From Nematopogon swammerdamellus (taxonomy: Eukaryota; Arthropoda; Insecta; Lepidoptera; Adelidae), in assembly GCA_946902875.1 (NCBI GenBank), contig OX336348.1:13107741-13171740 (forward strand): 64,000 nucleotides of DNA, in the 5' to 3' direction. This document shows positions 36,901-51,848 of the stretch, piece by piece. How positions within the stretch are numbered: the stretch's first letter is position 1; each line of letters opens with the position of its first letter. Below the pieces are notes generated by a model. It did no database searches and was not told where the DNA came from. It saw nothing but the letters and a program-made list of their open reading frames with translations. A program made the position numbers and the translations under genes.

Positions 36901-39278
36901 CGGTAGGTTTTATTATTATCGTTCGTAGGCAAATAAATTTTGCACTTGAATTCGTTATCTTTTGAATGGTAGAGTTAAATGTATGTAGCAACAATGATAA
37001 ACAATTAAACACAATGGAAGCAATGACAAGGGCTGTACACAACCAGACAGACGCCATGATCAGGGAGTCGCGGTCGGCGAGGGTCGGGCGGGGCGGCTGG
37101 GGGTGGCGTTGATCCATCCTTATGCGGTGAAGTTGGATACAACACTGATTAACACTTTTGTTCCGTTTTGTCTTTTTGTTTTTCTGTGTGTGTGTGTGTT
37201 TTTATTTTCATGGTCTGTCATAATTCTGTTTCGTTTGGGTTCCGCCTCGATAGGCTGCTTCATGATCATAAATAGGTTTAAGTAAGAGATGATAAATATA
37301 ATGTTACCCGTGCGTGGTGTGGCACAGTATGCATAAGGTGAGGTGTCTGCTCTCGTGGTGCTGTTATATTTTATATGTATTCATTTATAAGCGCTATGTG
37401 AATTATATTGTGTGTACGCTTTTAATTAATTAATTATTAAGTAAACTATTTGTGAAAAACGTCGCTGGTTACATACCTAATTGTTTATAGTTTCTACTGT
37501 CTCCATAATTTACATTTGTATGTAATTGTTTGTTTTTCCTAAATAAATAAATACAAAATAAAATACATAAGGACAAAAACAATTAGGTAAGCTATCTTAT
37601 GCATATAGACTAGGTAGTAGTACACTTGCCTAATACTACTGCCATCTACTTAATTTAGCGTTAATTATTTAATGTAGCGTCAATAAACTTGTCAATGTAT
37701 TAGTATATAGTACTTTAAGCCATCATCAGTTCACAAAATGTTAATTCACGGAGAAAGTATCTTAAAGCATTTTGCAGTGCTTCCTATTGGTCAACTTTCA
37801 GAAGATGCTCAAGAATCTCCTAACACTTTACATTTTTGATTTTCCTATATTGAGTGTGGAGCCGGTATTTAAAAAGAATAGCCCCACTGCATCTCTTCCC
37901 GTCGCATGTCGTAAAAGTCGACTAAGGGATAAGGAAATTCGTCAGCCTCGGTCTCGGTTGTTCAGTCGTGCGGTCAGGCGCGGTCAGTGCTTGGATGGGT
38001 GACCACTCGACCGTTGGAGGCTGACCGTGGTTCGGATTCCACGTAAAACTGTAAGTCCCTTTCCTTCTTACGTTACTAGGTGGTACGGTTTATCCCGCCC
38101 GGATTGATACCAACACACTGAATGAAACGTCGGTCGAAACGGCTATGTACATAGTTCGTGTTTTCCGTCCAGTTCAGTATAGCCGACATGAAATGAAGGG
38201 AAGCACTGACATGGCACCGAGTTCACCCGGTGTTATGGGCTGACATTACCGGATGTTGTAGGTGATGAAGTCAACCGTGTCAGTTACCATTAAAAAAACT
38301 AGACTTTGGTCGTGCCGGCTACATTAAACTGGACCGAAACCACGTGTATGGTGTTGAATTATAAAGCCACTAAACAAGATGTGGACTGTACGTCTTCCTT
38401 CTTTGATTTTCAGCAGAGTTTGCAACAGTTTTCAGTAGATTTTTCAGCAGAGCTCAGCAGTCTTGAGGTTTCTTGTTGGTATTATAGAGCGATTTATTTA
38501 ATTAAGTGAACTGCACGAATGAATGAACATACCTCGATAGGTTTCCGTAAAGTAGGAAGTTATATTTTAATGACCGTTATTTTTATGAAAAGTCTCTTTG
38601 CAAAATTCCTAATGGGGATATCCCCAAAAGGGTTCCGGGCGTATGCCAATTAATTATGCGTTAGGTCTACTATGTGTAATTAAGATTATGTTTAAGAAAA
38701 AATAACAATTTACACCTTATTTCTGCTAAATTTGCAATGATTTCTTCATGTACATAGTCACTAGTGTCACCTAGTGGCGGAAGAAATCACTAACGAACGC
38801 GTCCGGAACTTGCCAGATGAGGCGTAACAGTCTACCTACCGGCCGGTCACAGAGTTTCGCGCGCAGCTACTGTACTGACTAGACACATTTTTTTTATAGA
38901 CGACCGGCACGGGTTGCTGTGCCCAAAAGTTCAAAGAACGATTAAGACACAGCCAATAACCCCACTCCTCGCGAAACCACGCTCAGAGAGGCGCCGACGT
39001 GCCAGCTACAAGGCGGACAAAGATATCGTTGTCTAATTTATTACCACGCCTTTTGAAGGTCCCAGGGGAACACACTCGCCGGAAGACCGTTCCATATTTT
39101 CGCCGTACGACATAGTAACGATTTCGAAAAGCGACGCGTTCTCAGAAGTTGTGTGTCAACAACACATGGATGTTCCGAGCGAGTCCGGCGGGTGTGACGA
39201 ATACCGATCGGGGCAGGAGGGATGAGGGAAGCCAGTTCTATGATTAATGAAAAAATACACATACGAGGGTAGAGCCAA

Positions 39279-42200
39279 ATAAGTACAATCCACCGCCAGT
39301 TCTCGAGAACGGTCTTGTTACACTCTACTGGGACCGGTCCATTATTATTACAGATAGGACTATTCTCGCGAATAGACCTGATATTGTGATAGTGGACCGC
39401 GAGGCGAGGCGCGCAACTCTCGTCGATATCGCCGTGCCGTACGATGGTAACCTCATCAGTAAGGAAGCAGAGAAGATATTGAAGTATCTGCAACACGAGG
39501 TTACCAAAATGTGGCCCCTCGACTCGACGATCTTTGTGCCCATAGTCGTATCAGTGCTTGGGCTGATAGCTAAGAACATCGACGACCATTTTAACAGGCT
39601 CTCGCTGAGTCGTTGGGTCAAGGGCCAGATCCAGATGGCAGCCCTGCTCGACACTGCACGCATCGTCCAGAGGTTTCTCTCTTTGGGACCCGACCATCGG
39701 TAGTCTGGGTTGGCCCCGCCGTCGGTGGTGGAAACTCCATTTGTTTTCGTATTAATTTTAGATTTTAAGTTTGTAAATATGTAAAATTAATATAAAAAAA
39801 TGTGTAAATAAATGGATGAAATATTAAGAGCGTTCCGTGCAAAATGACAGGCGACGGTGCTGCCACTCAAGTAAATATTATATATATCTCTTAAACAAAG
39901 CCATAACTGGAAAAAACAAGCCATGAAACTGTAGTTGATTTTGATTATGATATTCTAAAATACTGAAAACAGTTTTGTATTGCTCTGATTATCCATAAAC
40001 ATAATAACGGATTACGGTGGCCATCGAAATCCGTTATAATGATTGTGCATAAACTGAGCAATATAAAACTGTTTTCAGTATCTTAGGCCGTTTTTAGTGT
40101 TGCGCTGGCGGGCGCCGATCGCACGCGGGCGGGTTAAACCCTACCACCTAGTAATATAAGAAGGGAGTCTTATCCCTTAGTCGCCTTTTACGACATACAC
40201 GGGGAGAGATGCAGTGGGGCTATTCTTTTAAAGTACCGGCCCCACACGGTACGTGAATTCTTCTTTTTTCTATTAATTCTTCGTCGTCGCTTTAATAACA
40301 ACTAGCATAGGAGAATCGTTAGCAATTTATTTTGCCTCATTGTACCAACGCGATTGCGTCACACGTCAGCCTCACACTAAAAACAACCAGCGACCGGCGC
40401 CAGGACGCTGGCACACGCGCGGTGACCAGCGCGCGTGCGACCGGCGGCCACCAGCGCAACACTAAAAACGGCCTTAGAATATCATAATCAAAATCAACTA
40501 CAGCTTCATGGCTTCTTTTTTCGTTATGGCTTTGTTTAAGAGATATATATTTTTTACTTGAGTGACAGCACCGTCGCCTGTCATGTTGCACGGAACGCTC
40601 TTAATAATGTTTTTTATTATTGTTGTATTCGCACCACCTTCCCTATTTGGCTGATAAGTGTTTTGTATGTGCGTTACTTAAAAACTAAGCATTGACCATT
40701 TTCCCGGTACATGTGCATGAAGGAGGCGGCAGAGGAGTGTCAGGAACATGGCACGTGAAGATCCGTTGTATCTGCCTACCCCAGCGGGAAACATGCATGA
40801 CGCTATATATGTATGTATGTATGTATTTTTCTTATCGGTGACGTCTTATTTTAGCTTACATGCATCCCATTTTGAACCATATGAGGAAGACGTGATTCCA
40901 CGTCAAAAAATTAAGATCAAATCAAATTAAAATGTTGGCTGGCTATAATATGGGCAGTGCGGACACCGAATATATATTACTAACGTGCGGATGCGGCAGC
41001 TAGATGCCCTTTCTTAGGCATCCGCCCGCGCGCCGTCGCTCCTCCGCTCCGCACCGCCAGCCCTTGCTCCGCCGATTCGACAGCCGCCGCGCCGCGAGCC
41101 GCCGCGCCGCCAGCCACCGCGCCGCCAGCCACCTTGCGAGCCACTATGGAAAATGGTAGAACAACGGCATATCAAAAATGTTTTTTACCAGTGTTCCTAT
41201 TGACAAACCTTTTTAATTATATTGAATAGTTTAAGGGTTAGACATTGATATATTACGGGTATTTTATGTAAGTTATATACGGTGAACAAAAAACCTGTCG
41301 AACACCCGAAGGCAGGAAGTACAGTTACAGATACTGAATCGGATAGGTTAGTTTTTTTTTAAATTCGGACAACATTTTTCAATAAAAAAATAGAATTAGT
41401 ATCATGACCTTTTACTTCTAATGCAAAATCCTCTAGCAGGCGCGGAGGCGAGGCGGCGGCGCGGCGGCGGCGCGCGCGAGACACAAAGCGCCCGCCGCCG
41501 CCTCGCCGCCAGTGTCATAAATTATCTTGAGGCGGCATCGAATGAAGTGAAGGCAGAGAGCGTGTTCTTATGTCTTTAGTGAAATTCTTTGTAAAATAAT
41601 TTGCCGATTTTAATATTTTTTTTGGTCTTCTGTACTGAAAATGAAGTCGGTAAGTGCTTTGAGGTTAGTTAGTGTGCAACAAACCATTATTTTGTATACC
41701 TAATAAGTTTTAGAATATTACCTAGGTAGTTACCTAGAAGACTGATATCACGTGCTTAAGACATATGGTAGTAGGTAGTAGTAACTTCACATCACTAATA
41801 TGAAGACATCTTGATACTTAGGAATAATTGAAAAATGTCATATTTCCATATAAATTTCGAAAAAAAAACTAGCCTATCCGATTCAGTATCTGAAACTGTA
41901 CTTCCTGCCTTCAGGTGTTCGACAGGTTTTTATATATTTTTGGCATTGGAAAAAATATGTATAAAAAATAATTTTTCCAATGCCACAATGTTTATTATTT
42001 GTTTTGGATGGCCATGTCAAATCTGTTCACTTCATCACTTTAAAAGTCAATTTCTTGTTAAACTTGTAGGAATAGATATAAACTATTATACATTTAGGCA
42101 AATCTAATATTATGTACATTTTAGAACAATAATAGTTTTTAATTTTATGGATCAGGTTACGTGTTTATAATTGAATAATATAATAAGAATATAATAAGAA

Positions 42201-45200
42201 ATAATATAATATAATAAGAAAAACAAGTAAATTAAGTTCATCGAGGCGTTGACAGGTACCCACGTTTGCCCACGCTTTATTTTTAATTTGTAGCCTAGAT
42301 ATTCATGAGAAACATTTATAAAAATTATCTGCGAATATTTGCGAATTCCTAAGTTATTGGGAAAAATGTCATTAAATTCAGAAAACGAAAAACAGCTGTC
42401 CATTGCGGTTAAATGAATACTATAACTATTAATAGTTTTCGTTTACGGTATGTTTTTTTTATAGAAACTGACACGGTTGGCTACATCACCTTGGTTAGCC
42501 CATAAAACCGGGTGAACTAGGTGCCGTGTCAGTACTTCCCTTCGGTCGTGCCGGCTACATTGAACTGGACGGAAAACACAAACTATTTACGTAGCCGTTT
42601 CGACCGACGTTTCGTTATTTAGTACCAATCATTTTGCGTGTGAAAATGTAATCAACAAAATGCACACCTCTCTATTTTCCAATTAATGCATAAAGAGTTG
42701 ATACATTATTACAATTACGTATGTATAAATATTACAAGACTGTCTAACATTAATTACATTCCTTGTATGGGATGATATTACATATTTTCTATAACCCTTC
42801 TTTCCAAACATGGTCAGCCAACAGTAAAAAAAGAAACGACTACATAAAGAGAAAAAAACTCTTGTACTTACAAAAACGTTTTCGTGAAGAGCTAGGATTG
42901 ATCGACCAACCACGACAAGTGGTTGATGTTGGTAATACCACAGATTACTTAATAGTTACTTCGTAGTAACACTGCCAGAAGATTTTTTTACAATGCAAGC
43001 TGCTTTGCTGAAATTACCGGAGTGGATGTAAAATTGATTAAACCATTTCACATAATTCTGCAAGCTCTTTCATCAGGTGTAATGAATGATAGATGCTGAA
43101 AAATTTGACAGGTATGCTATGGAAACTGCCAGAAACTATATGAGTAATTACTAATTATATAGGTTTAGGTTTTCATCTTCGCGCGGTAGGTTTTATTATT
43201 ATCGTTCGTAGGCAAATAAATTTTGCACTTGAATTCGTTATCTTTTGAATGGTAGAGTTAAATGTATGTAGCAACAATGATAAACAATTAAACACAATGG
43301 AAACAATGACAAGGGCTGTACACAACCAGATAGACGCCATGATCAGGGAGTCGCGGTCGGCGAGGGTCGGGCGGGGCGGCTGGGGGTGGCGTTGATCCAT
43401 CCTTATGCGGTGAAGTTGGATACAACACTGATTAACACTTTTGTTCCGTTTTGTCTTTTTGTTTTTCTGTGTGTGTGTGTGTGTGTTTTTTTTTCATGGT
43501 CTGTCATAATTCTGTTTCGTTTGGGTTCCGCCTCGATAGGCTGCTTCATGGTCATAAATAGGTTTAAGTAAGAGATGATAACTATAATGTTACCCGTGCG
43601 TGGTGTGGCACAGTATGCATAAGGTGAGGTGTCTGCTCTCGTGGTGCTGTTATATTTTATATGTATTCATTTATAAGCGCTATGTGAATTATATTGTGTG
43701 TACGCTTTTAATTAATTAATTATTAAGTAAACTATTTGTGAAAAACGTCGCTGGTTACATACCTAATTGTTTATAGTTTCTACTGTCTCCATAATTTACA
43801 TTTGTATGTAATTGTTTGTTTTTCCTAAATAAATAAATACAAAATAAAATACAAGAGGACAAAAACAATTAGGTAAGCTATCTTATGCATATAGACTAGG
43901 TAGTAGTACACTTGCCTAATACTACTGCCATCTACTTAATTTAGCGTTAATTATTTAATGTAGCGTCAATAAACTTGTCAATGTATTAGTATATAGTACT
44001 TTAAGCCATCATCAGTTCACAAAACGTTAATTCACGGAGAAAGTATCTTAAAGCATTTTGCAGTGCTTCCTATTGGTCAACTTTCAGAAGATGCTCAAGA
44101 ATCTCCTAACACTTTACATTTTTGATTTTCCTATATTGAGTGTGGAGCCGGTATTTAAAAAGAATAGCCCCACTGCATCTCTTCCCGTCGCATGTCGTAA
44201 AAGTCGACTAAGGGATAAGGAAATTCGTCAGCCTCGGTCTCGGTTGTTCAGTCGTGCGGTCAGGCGCGGTCAGTGCTTGGATGGGTGACCACTCGAACGT
44301 TGGAGGCTGACCGTGGTTCGGATTCCACGTAAAACTGTAAGTCCCTTTCCTTCTTACGTTACTAGGTGGTACGGTTTATCCCGCCCGGGTTGATACCAAC
44401 ACACTGAATGAAACGTCGGTCGAAACGGCTATGTACATAGTTCGTGTTTTCCGTCCAGTTCAGTATAGCCGACATGAAATGAACGGAAGCACTGACATGG
44501 CACCGAGTTCACCCGGTGTTATGGGCTGACATTACCGGATGTTGCAGGTGATGAAGTCAACCGTGTCAGTTACCATTAAAAAAACTAGACTTTGGTCGTG
44601 CCGGCTACATTAAACTGGACCGAAACCACGTGTATGGTGTTGAATTATAAAGCCACTAAACAAGATGTGGACTGTACGTCTTCCTTCTTTGATTTTCAGC
44701 AGAGTTTGCAACAGTTTTCAGTAGATTTTTCAGCAGAGCTCAGCAGTCTTGAGGTTTCTTGTTGGTATTATAGAGAGATTTATTTAATTAAGTGAACTGC
44801 ACGAATGAATGAACATACCTCGATAGGTTTCCGTAAAGTAGGAAGTTATATTTTAATGACCGTTATTTTTATTAAAAGTCTCTTTGCAAAATTCCTAATG
44901 GGGATATCCCCAAAAGGGTTCCGGGCGTATGCCAATTAATTATGCGTTAGGTCTACTATGTGTAATTAAGATTATGTTTAAGAAAAAATAACAATTTACA
45001 CCTTATTTCTGCTAAATTTGCAATGATTTCTTCATGTACATAGTCACTAGTGTCACCTAGTGGCGGAAGAAATCACTAACGAACGCGTCCGGAACTTGCC
45101 AGATGAGGCGTAACAGTCTACCTACCGGCCGGTCAGAGTTTCGCGCGCAGCTACTGTACTGACTAGACACATTTTTTTTATAGACGACCGGCACGGGTGG

Positions 45201-45563
45201 CTGTGCCCAAAAGTTCAAAGAACGATTAAGACACAGCCAATAACCCCACTCCTCGCGAAACCACGCTCAGAGAGGCGCCGACGTGCCAGCTACAAGGCGG
45301 ACAAACAGGATGGTTGTCTAATTTATTACCACGCCTTTTGAAGGTCCCAGGGGAACACACTCGCCGGAAGACCGTTCCATATTTTCGCCGTACGACATAG
45401 GAACGATTTCAAAAAGCGACGCGTTCTCAGAAGTTGTGTGTCAACAACACATGGATGTTCCGAGCGAGTCCGGCGGGTGTGACGAATACCGATCGGGGCA
45501 GGAGGGATGAGGGAAGCCAGTTCTATGATTAATGAAAAAATACACATACGAGGGTAGAGCCAA
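39279..45563 (+). repeat. Tandem unit 2 (6285 bp)
   Basis: Complete unit with the 773-bp form of the TTAA element. Nearly identical to unit 3. All open frames correspond to those of the other units and none is a credible host gene. Confidence 0.9.
39828..40600. mobile_element. TTAA element, 773-bp deletion form (unit 2)
   Basis: Both TIRs and TTAA flanks are kept. About 500 bp are deleted between GATCGCACGCGG and GGGTTAAACC, removing the tRNA-like stretch and half of the SINE. Confidence 0.78.
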
Positions 45564-48500
45564 ATAAGTACAATCCACCGCCACTTCTCGAGAACGGTCT
45601 TGTTACACTCTACTGGGACCGGTCCATTATTATTACAGATAGGACTATTCTCGCGAATAGACCTGATATTGTGATAGTGGACCGCGAGGCGAGGCGCGCA
45701 ACTCTCGTCGATATCGCCGTGCCGTACGATGGTAACCTCATCAGTAAGGAAGCAGAGAAGATATTGAAGTATCTGCAGCACGAGGTTACCAAAATGTGGC
45801 CCCTCGACTCGACGATCGTTGTGCCCATAGTCGTATCAGCGCTTGGGCTGATAGCTAAGAACATCGACGACCATTTTATCAGGCTCTCGCTGAGTCGTTG
45901 GGTCAAGGGCCAGATCCAGATGGCAGCTCTGCTCGACACTGCACGCATCGTCCAGAGGTTTCTCTCTTTGGGACCCGACCATCGGTAGTCTGGGTTGGCC
46001 CCGCCGTCGGTGGTGGAAACTCCATTTGTTTTCGTATTAATTTTAGATTTTAAGTTTGTAAATATGTAAAATTAATATAAAAAAATGTGTAAATAAATGG
46101 ATGAAATATTAAGAGCGTTCCGTGCAAAATGACAGGCGACGGTGCTGCCACTCAAGTAAATATTATATATATCTCTTAAACAAAGCCATAACTGGAAAAA
46201 ACAAGCCATGAAACTGTAGTTGATTTTGATTATGATATTCTAAAATACTGAAAACAGTTTTGTATTGCTCTGATTATCCATAAACATAATAACGGATTAC
46301 GGTGGCCATCGAAATCCGTTATAATGATTGTGCATAAACTGAGCAATATAAAACTGTTTTCAGTATCTTAGGCCGTTTTTAGTGTTGCGCTGGCGGGCGC
46401 CGATCGCACGCGGGCGGGTTAAACCCTACCACCTAGTAATATAAGAAGGGAGTCTTATCCCTTAGTCGCCTTTTACGACATACACGGGGAGAGATGCAGT
46501 GGGGCTATTCTTTTAAAGTACCGGCCCCACACGGTACGTGAATTCTTCTTTTTTCTATTAATTCTTCGTCGTCGCTTTAATAACAACTAGCATAGGAGAA
46601 TCGTTAGCAATTTATTTTGCCTCATTGTACCAACGCGATTGCGTCACACGTCAGCCTCACACTAAAAACAACCAGCGACCGGCGCCAGGACGCTGGCACA
46701 CGCGCGGTGACCAGCGCGCGTGCGACCGGCGGCCACCAGCGCAACACTAAAAACGGCCTTAGAATATCATAATCAAAATCAACTACAGCTTCATGGCTTC
46801 TTTTTTCGTTATGGCTTTGTTTAAGAGATATATATTTTTTACTTGAGTGACAGCACCGTCGCCTGTCATGTTGCACGGAACGCTCTTAATAATGTTTTTT
46901 ATTATTGTTGTATTCGCACCACCTTCCCTATTTGGCTGATAAGTGTTTTGTATGTGCGTTACTTAAAAACTAAGCATTGACCATTTTCCCGGTACATGTG
47001 CATGAAGGAGGCGGCAGAGGAGTGTCAGGAACATGGCACGTGAAGATCCGTTGTATCTGCCTACCCCAGCGGGAAACATGCATGACGCTATATATGTATG
47101 TATGTATGTATTTTTCTTATCGGTGACGTCTTATTTTAGCTTACATGCATCCCATTTTGAACCATATGAGGAAGACGTGATTCCACGTCAAAAAATTAAG
47201 ATCAAATCAAATTAAAATGTTGGCTGGCTATAATATGGGCAGTGCGGACACCGAATATATATTACTAACGTGCGGATGCGGCAGCTAGATGCCCTTTCTT
47301 AGGCATCCGCCCGCGCGCCGTCGCTCCTCCGCTCCGCACCGCCAGCCCTTGCTCCGCCGATTCGACAGCCGCCGCGCCGCGAGCCGCCGCGCCGCCAGCC
47401 ACCGCGCCGCCAGCCACCTTGCGAGCCACTATGGAAAATGGTAGAACAACGGCATATCAAAAATGTTTTTTACCAGTGTTCCTATTGACAAACCTTTTTA
47501 ATTATATTGAATAGTTTAAGGGTTAGACATTGATATATTACGGGTATTTTATGTAAGTTATATACGGTGAACAAAAAACCTGTCGAACACCCGAAGGCAG
47601 GAAGTACAGTTACAGATACTGAATCGGATAGGTTAGTTTTTTTTTAAATTCGGACAACATTTTTCAATAAAAAAATAGAATTAGTATCATGACCTTTTAC
47701 TTCTAATGCAAAATCCTCTAGCAGGCGCGGAGGCGAGGCGGCGGCGCGGCGGCGGCGCGCGCGAGACACAAAGCGCCCGCCGCCGCCTCGCCGCCAGTGT
47801 CATAAATTATCTTGAGGCGGCATCGAATGAAGTGAAGGCAGAGAGCGTGTTCTTATGTCTTTAGTGAAATTCTTTGTAAAATAATTTGCCGATTTTAATA
47901 TTTTTTTTGGTCTTCTGTACTGAAAATGAAGTCGGTAAGTGCTTTGAGGTTAGTTAGTGTGCAACAAACCATTATTTTGTATACCTAATAAGTTTTAGAA
48001 TATTACCTAGGTAGTTACCTAGAAGACTGATATCACGTGCTTAAGACATATGGTAGTAGGTAGTAGTAACTTCACATCACTAATATGAAGACATCTTGAT
48101 ACTTAGGAATAATTGAAAAATGTCATATTTCCATATAAATTTCGAAAAAAAAACTAGCCTATCCGATTCAGTATCTGAAACTGTACTTCCTGCCTTCAGG
48201 TGTTCGACAGGTTTTTATATATTTTTGGCATTGGAAAAAATATGTATAAAAAATAATTTTTCCAATGCCACAATGTTTATTATTTGTTTTGGATGGCCAT
48301 GTCAAATCTGTTCACTTCATCACTTTAAAAGTCAATTTCTTGTTAAACTTGTAGGAATAGATATAAACTATTATACATTTAGGCAAATCTAATATTATGT
48401 ACATTTTAGAACAATAATAGTTTTTAATTTTATGGATCAGGTTACGTGTTTATAATTGAATAATATAATAAGAATATAATAAGAAATAATATAATATAAT

Positions 48501-51500
48501 AAGAAAAACAAGTAAATTAAGTTCATCGAGGCGTTGACAGGTACCCACGTTTGCCCACGCTTTATTTTTAATTTGTAGCCTAGATATTCATGAGAAACAT
48601 TTATAAAAATTATCTGCGAATATTTGCGAATTCCTAAGTTATTGGGAAAAATGTCATTAAATTCAGAAAACGAAAAACAGCTGTCCATTGCGGTTAAATG
48701 AATACTATAACTATTAATAGTTTTCGTTTACGGTATGTTTTTTTTATAGAAACTGACACGGTTGGCTACATCACCTTGGTTAGCCCATAAAACCGGGTGA
48801 ACTAGGTGCCGTGTCAGTACTTCCCTTCGGTCGTGCCGGCTACATTGAACTGGACGGAAAACACAAACTATTTACGTAGCCGTTTCGACCGACGTTTCGT
48901 TATTTAGTACCAATCATTTTGCGTGTGAAAATGTAATCAACAAAATGCACACCTCTCTATTTTCCAATTAATGCATAAAGAGTTGATACATTATTACAAT
49001 TACGTATGTATAAATATTACAAGACTGTCTAACATTAATTACATTCCTTGTATGGGATGATATTACATATTTTCTATAACCCTTCTTTCCAAACATGGTC
49101 AGCCAACAGTAAAAAAAGAAACGACTACATAAAGAGAAAAAAACTCTTGTACTTACAAAAACGTTTTCGTGAAGAGCTAGGATTGATCGACCAACCACGA
49201 CAAGTGGTTGATGTTGGTAATACCACAGATTACTTAATAGTTACTTCGTAGTAACACTGCCAGAAGATTTTTTTACAATGCAAGCTGCTTTGCTGAAATT
49301 ACCGGAGTGGATGTAAAATTGATTAAACCATTTCACATAATTCTGCAAGCTCTTTCATCAGGTGTAATGAATGATAGATGCTGAAAAATTTGACAGGTAT
49401 GCTATGGAAACTGCCAGAAACTATATGAGTAATTACTAATTATATAGGTTTAGGTTTTCATCTTCGCGCGGTAGGTTTTATTATTATCGTTCGTAGGCAA
49501 ATAAATTTTGCACTTGAATTCGTTATCTTTTGAATGGTAGAGTTAAATGTATGTAGCAACAATGATAAACAATTAAACACAATGGAAACAATGACAAGGG
49601 CTGTACACAACCAGATAGACGCCATGATCAGGGAGTCGCGGTCGGCGAGGGTCGGGCGGGGCGGCTGGGGGTGGCGTTGATCCATCCTTATGCGGTGAAG
49701 TTGGATACAACACTGATTAACACTTTTGTTCCGTTTTGTCTTTTTGTTTTTCTGTGTGTGTGTGTGTGTGTTTTTTTTTCATGGTCTGTCATAATTCTGT
49801 TTCGTTTGGGTTCCGCCTCGATAGGCTGCTTCATGGTCATAAATAGGTTTAAGTAAGAGATGATAACTATAATGTTACCCGTGCGTGGTGTGGCACAGTA
49901 TGCATAAGGTGAGGTGTCTGCTCTCGTGGTGCTGTTATATTTTATATGTATTCATTTATAAGCGCTATGTGAATTATATTGTGTGTACGCTTTTAATTAA
50001 TTAATTATTAAGTAAACTATTTGTGAAAAACGTCGCTGGTTACATACCTAATTGTTTATAGTTTCTACTGTCTCCATAATTTACATTTGTATGTAATTGT
50101 TTGTTTTTCCTAAATAAATAAATACAAAATAAAATACAAAAGGACAAAAACAATTAGGTAAGCTATCTTATGCATATAGACTAGGTAGTAGTACACTTGC
50201 CTAATACTACTGCCATCTACTTAATTTAGCGTTAATTATTTAATGTAGCGTCAATAAACTTGTCAATGTATTAGTATATAGTACTTTAAGCCATCATCAG
50301 TTCACAAAACGTTAATTCACGGAGAAAGTATCTTAAAGCATTTTGCAGTGCTTCCTATTGGTCAACTTTCAGAAGATGCTCAAGAATCTCCTAACACTTT
50401 ACATTTTTGATTTTCCTATATTGAGTGTGGAGCCGGTATTTAAAAAGAATAGCCCCACTGCATCTCTTCCCGTCGCATGTCGTAAAAGTCGACTAAGGGA
50501 TAAGGAAATTCGTCAGCCTCGGTCTCGGTTGTTCAGTCGTGCGGTCAGGCGCGGTCAGTGCTTGGATGGGTGACCACTCGAACGTTGGAGGCTGACCGTG
50601 GTTCGGATTCCACGTAAAACTGTAAGTCCCTTTCCTTCTTACGTTACTAGGTGGTACGGTTTATCCCGCCCGGGTTGATACCAACACACTGAATGAAACG
50701 TCGGTCGAAACGGCTATGTACATAGTTCGTGTTTTCCGTCCAGTTCAGTATAGCCGACATGAAATGAACGGAAGCACTGACATGGCACCGAGTTCACCCG
50801 GTGTTATGGGCTGACATTACCGGATGTTGCAGGTGATGAAGTCAACCGTGTCAGTTACCATTAAAAAAACTAGACTTTGGTCGTGCCGGCTACATTAAAC
50901 TGGACCGAAACCACGTGTATGGTGTTGAATTATAAAGCCACTAAACAAGATGTGGACTGTACGTCTTCCTTCTTTGATTTTCAGCAGAGTTTGCAACAGT
51001 TTTCAGTAGATTTTTCAGCAGAGCTCAGCAGTCTTGAGGTTTCTTGTTGGTATTATAGAGAGATTTATTTAATTAAGTGAACTGCACGAATGAATGAACA
51101 TACCTCGATAGGTTTCCGTAAAGTAGGAAGTTATATTTTAATGACCGTTATTTTTATTAAAAGTCTCTTTGCAAAATTCCTAATGGGGATATCCCCAAAA
51201 GGGTTCCGGGCGTATGCCAATTAATTATGCGTTAGGTCTACTATGTGTAATTAAGATTATGTTTAAGAAAAAATAACAATTTACACCTTATTTCTGCTAA
51301 ATTTGCAATGATTTCTTCATGTACATAGTCACTAGTGTCACCTAGTGGCGGAAGAAATCACTAACGAACGCGTCCGGAACTTGCCAGATGAGGCGTAACA
51401 GTCTACCTACCGGCCGGTCAGAGTTTCGCGCGCAGCTACTGTACTGACTAGACACATTTTTTTTATAGACGACCGGCACGGGTGGCTGTGCCCAAAAGTT

Positions 51501-51848
51501 CAAAGAACGATTAAGACACAGCCAATAACCCCACTCCTCGCGAAACCACGCTCAGAGAGGCGCCGACGTGCCAGCTACAAGGCGGACAAACAGGATGGTT
51601 GTCTAATTTATTACCACGCCTTTTGAAGGTCCCAGGGGAACACACTCGCCGGAAGACCGTTCCATATTTTCGCCGTACGACATAGGAACGATTTCAAAAA
51701 GCGACGCGTTCTCAGAAGTTGTGTGTCAACAACACATGGATGTTCCGAGCGAGTCCGGCGGGTGTGACGAATACCGATCGGGGCAGGAGGGATGAGGGAA
51801 GCCAGTTCTATGATTAATGAAAAAATACACATACGAGGGTAGAGCCAA
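45564..51848 (+). repeat. Tandem unit 3 (6285 bp)
   Basis: Equal in length to unit 2 and carries the same TTAA-element deletion (46113-46885), showing that the deletion form was amplified. It shares private variants with units 2 and 4. Confidence 0.9.
46113..46885. mobile_element. TTAA element, 773-bp form (unit 3)
   Basis: Same deletion end points and nested MITE as in unit 2. Confidence 0.78.

Larger units (their letters stand above)
32486..39278 (+). repeat. Tandem unit 1 (6793 bp)
   Basis: The longest unit, because its TTAA element is 1281 bp. It has the same blocks as unit 0 but no Gypsy stack. It has private changes such as a TTTATTAGGACTA duplication near 32560-32590, and it lacks the ATGA duplication in the coding remnant. 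Confidence 0.88.

Noticed and set aside
39041..39496. 151-residue minus-strand protein repeated in units
   Set aside because: It fuses the antisense of the RLE-LINE fragment to the true minus-strand LINE C-terminus across the unit junction. Only the second half is real coding relic.
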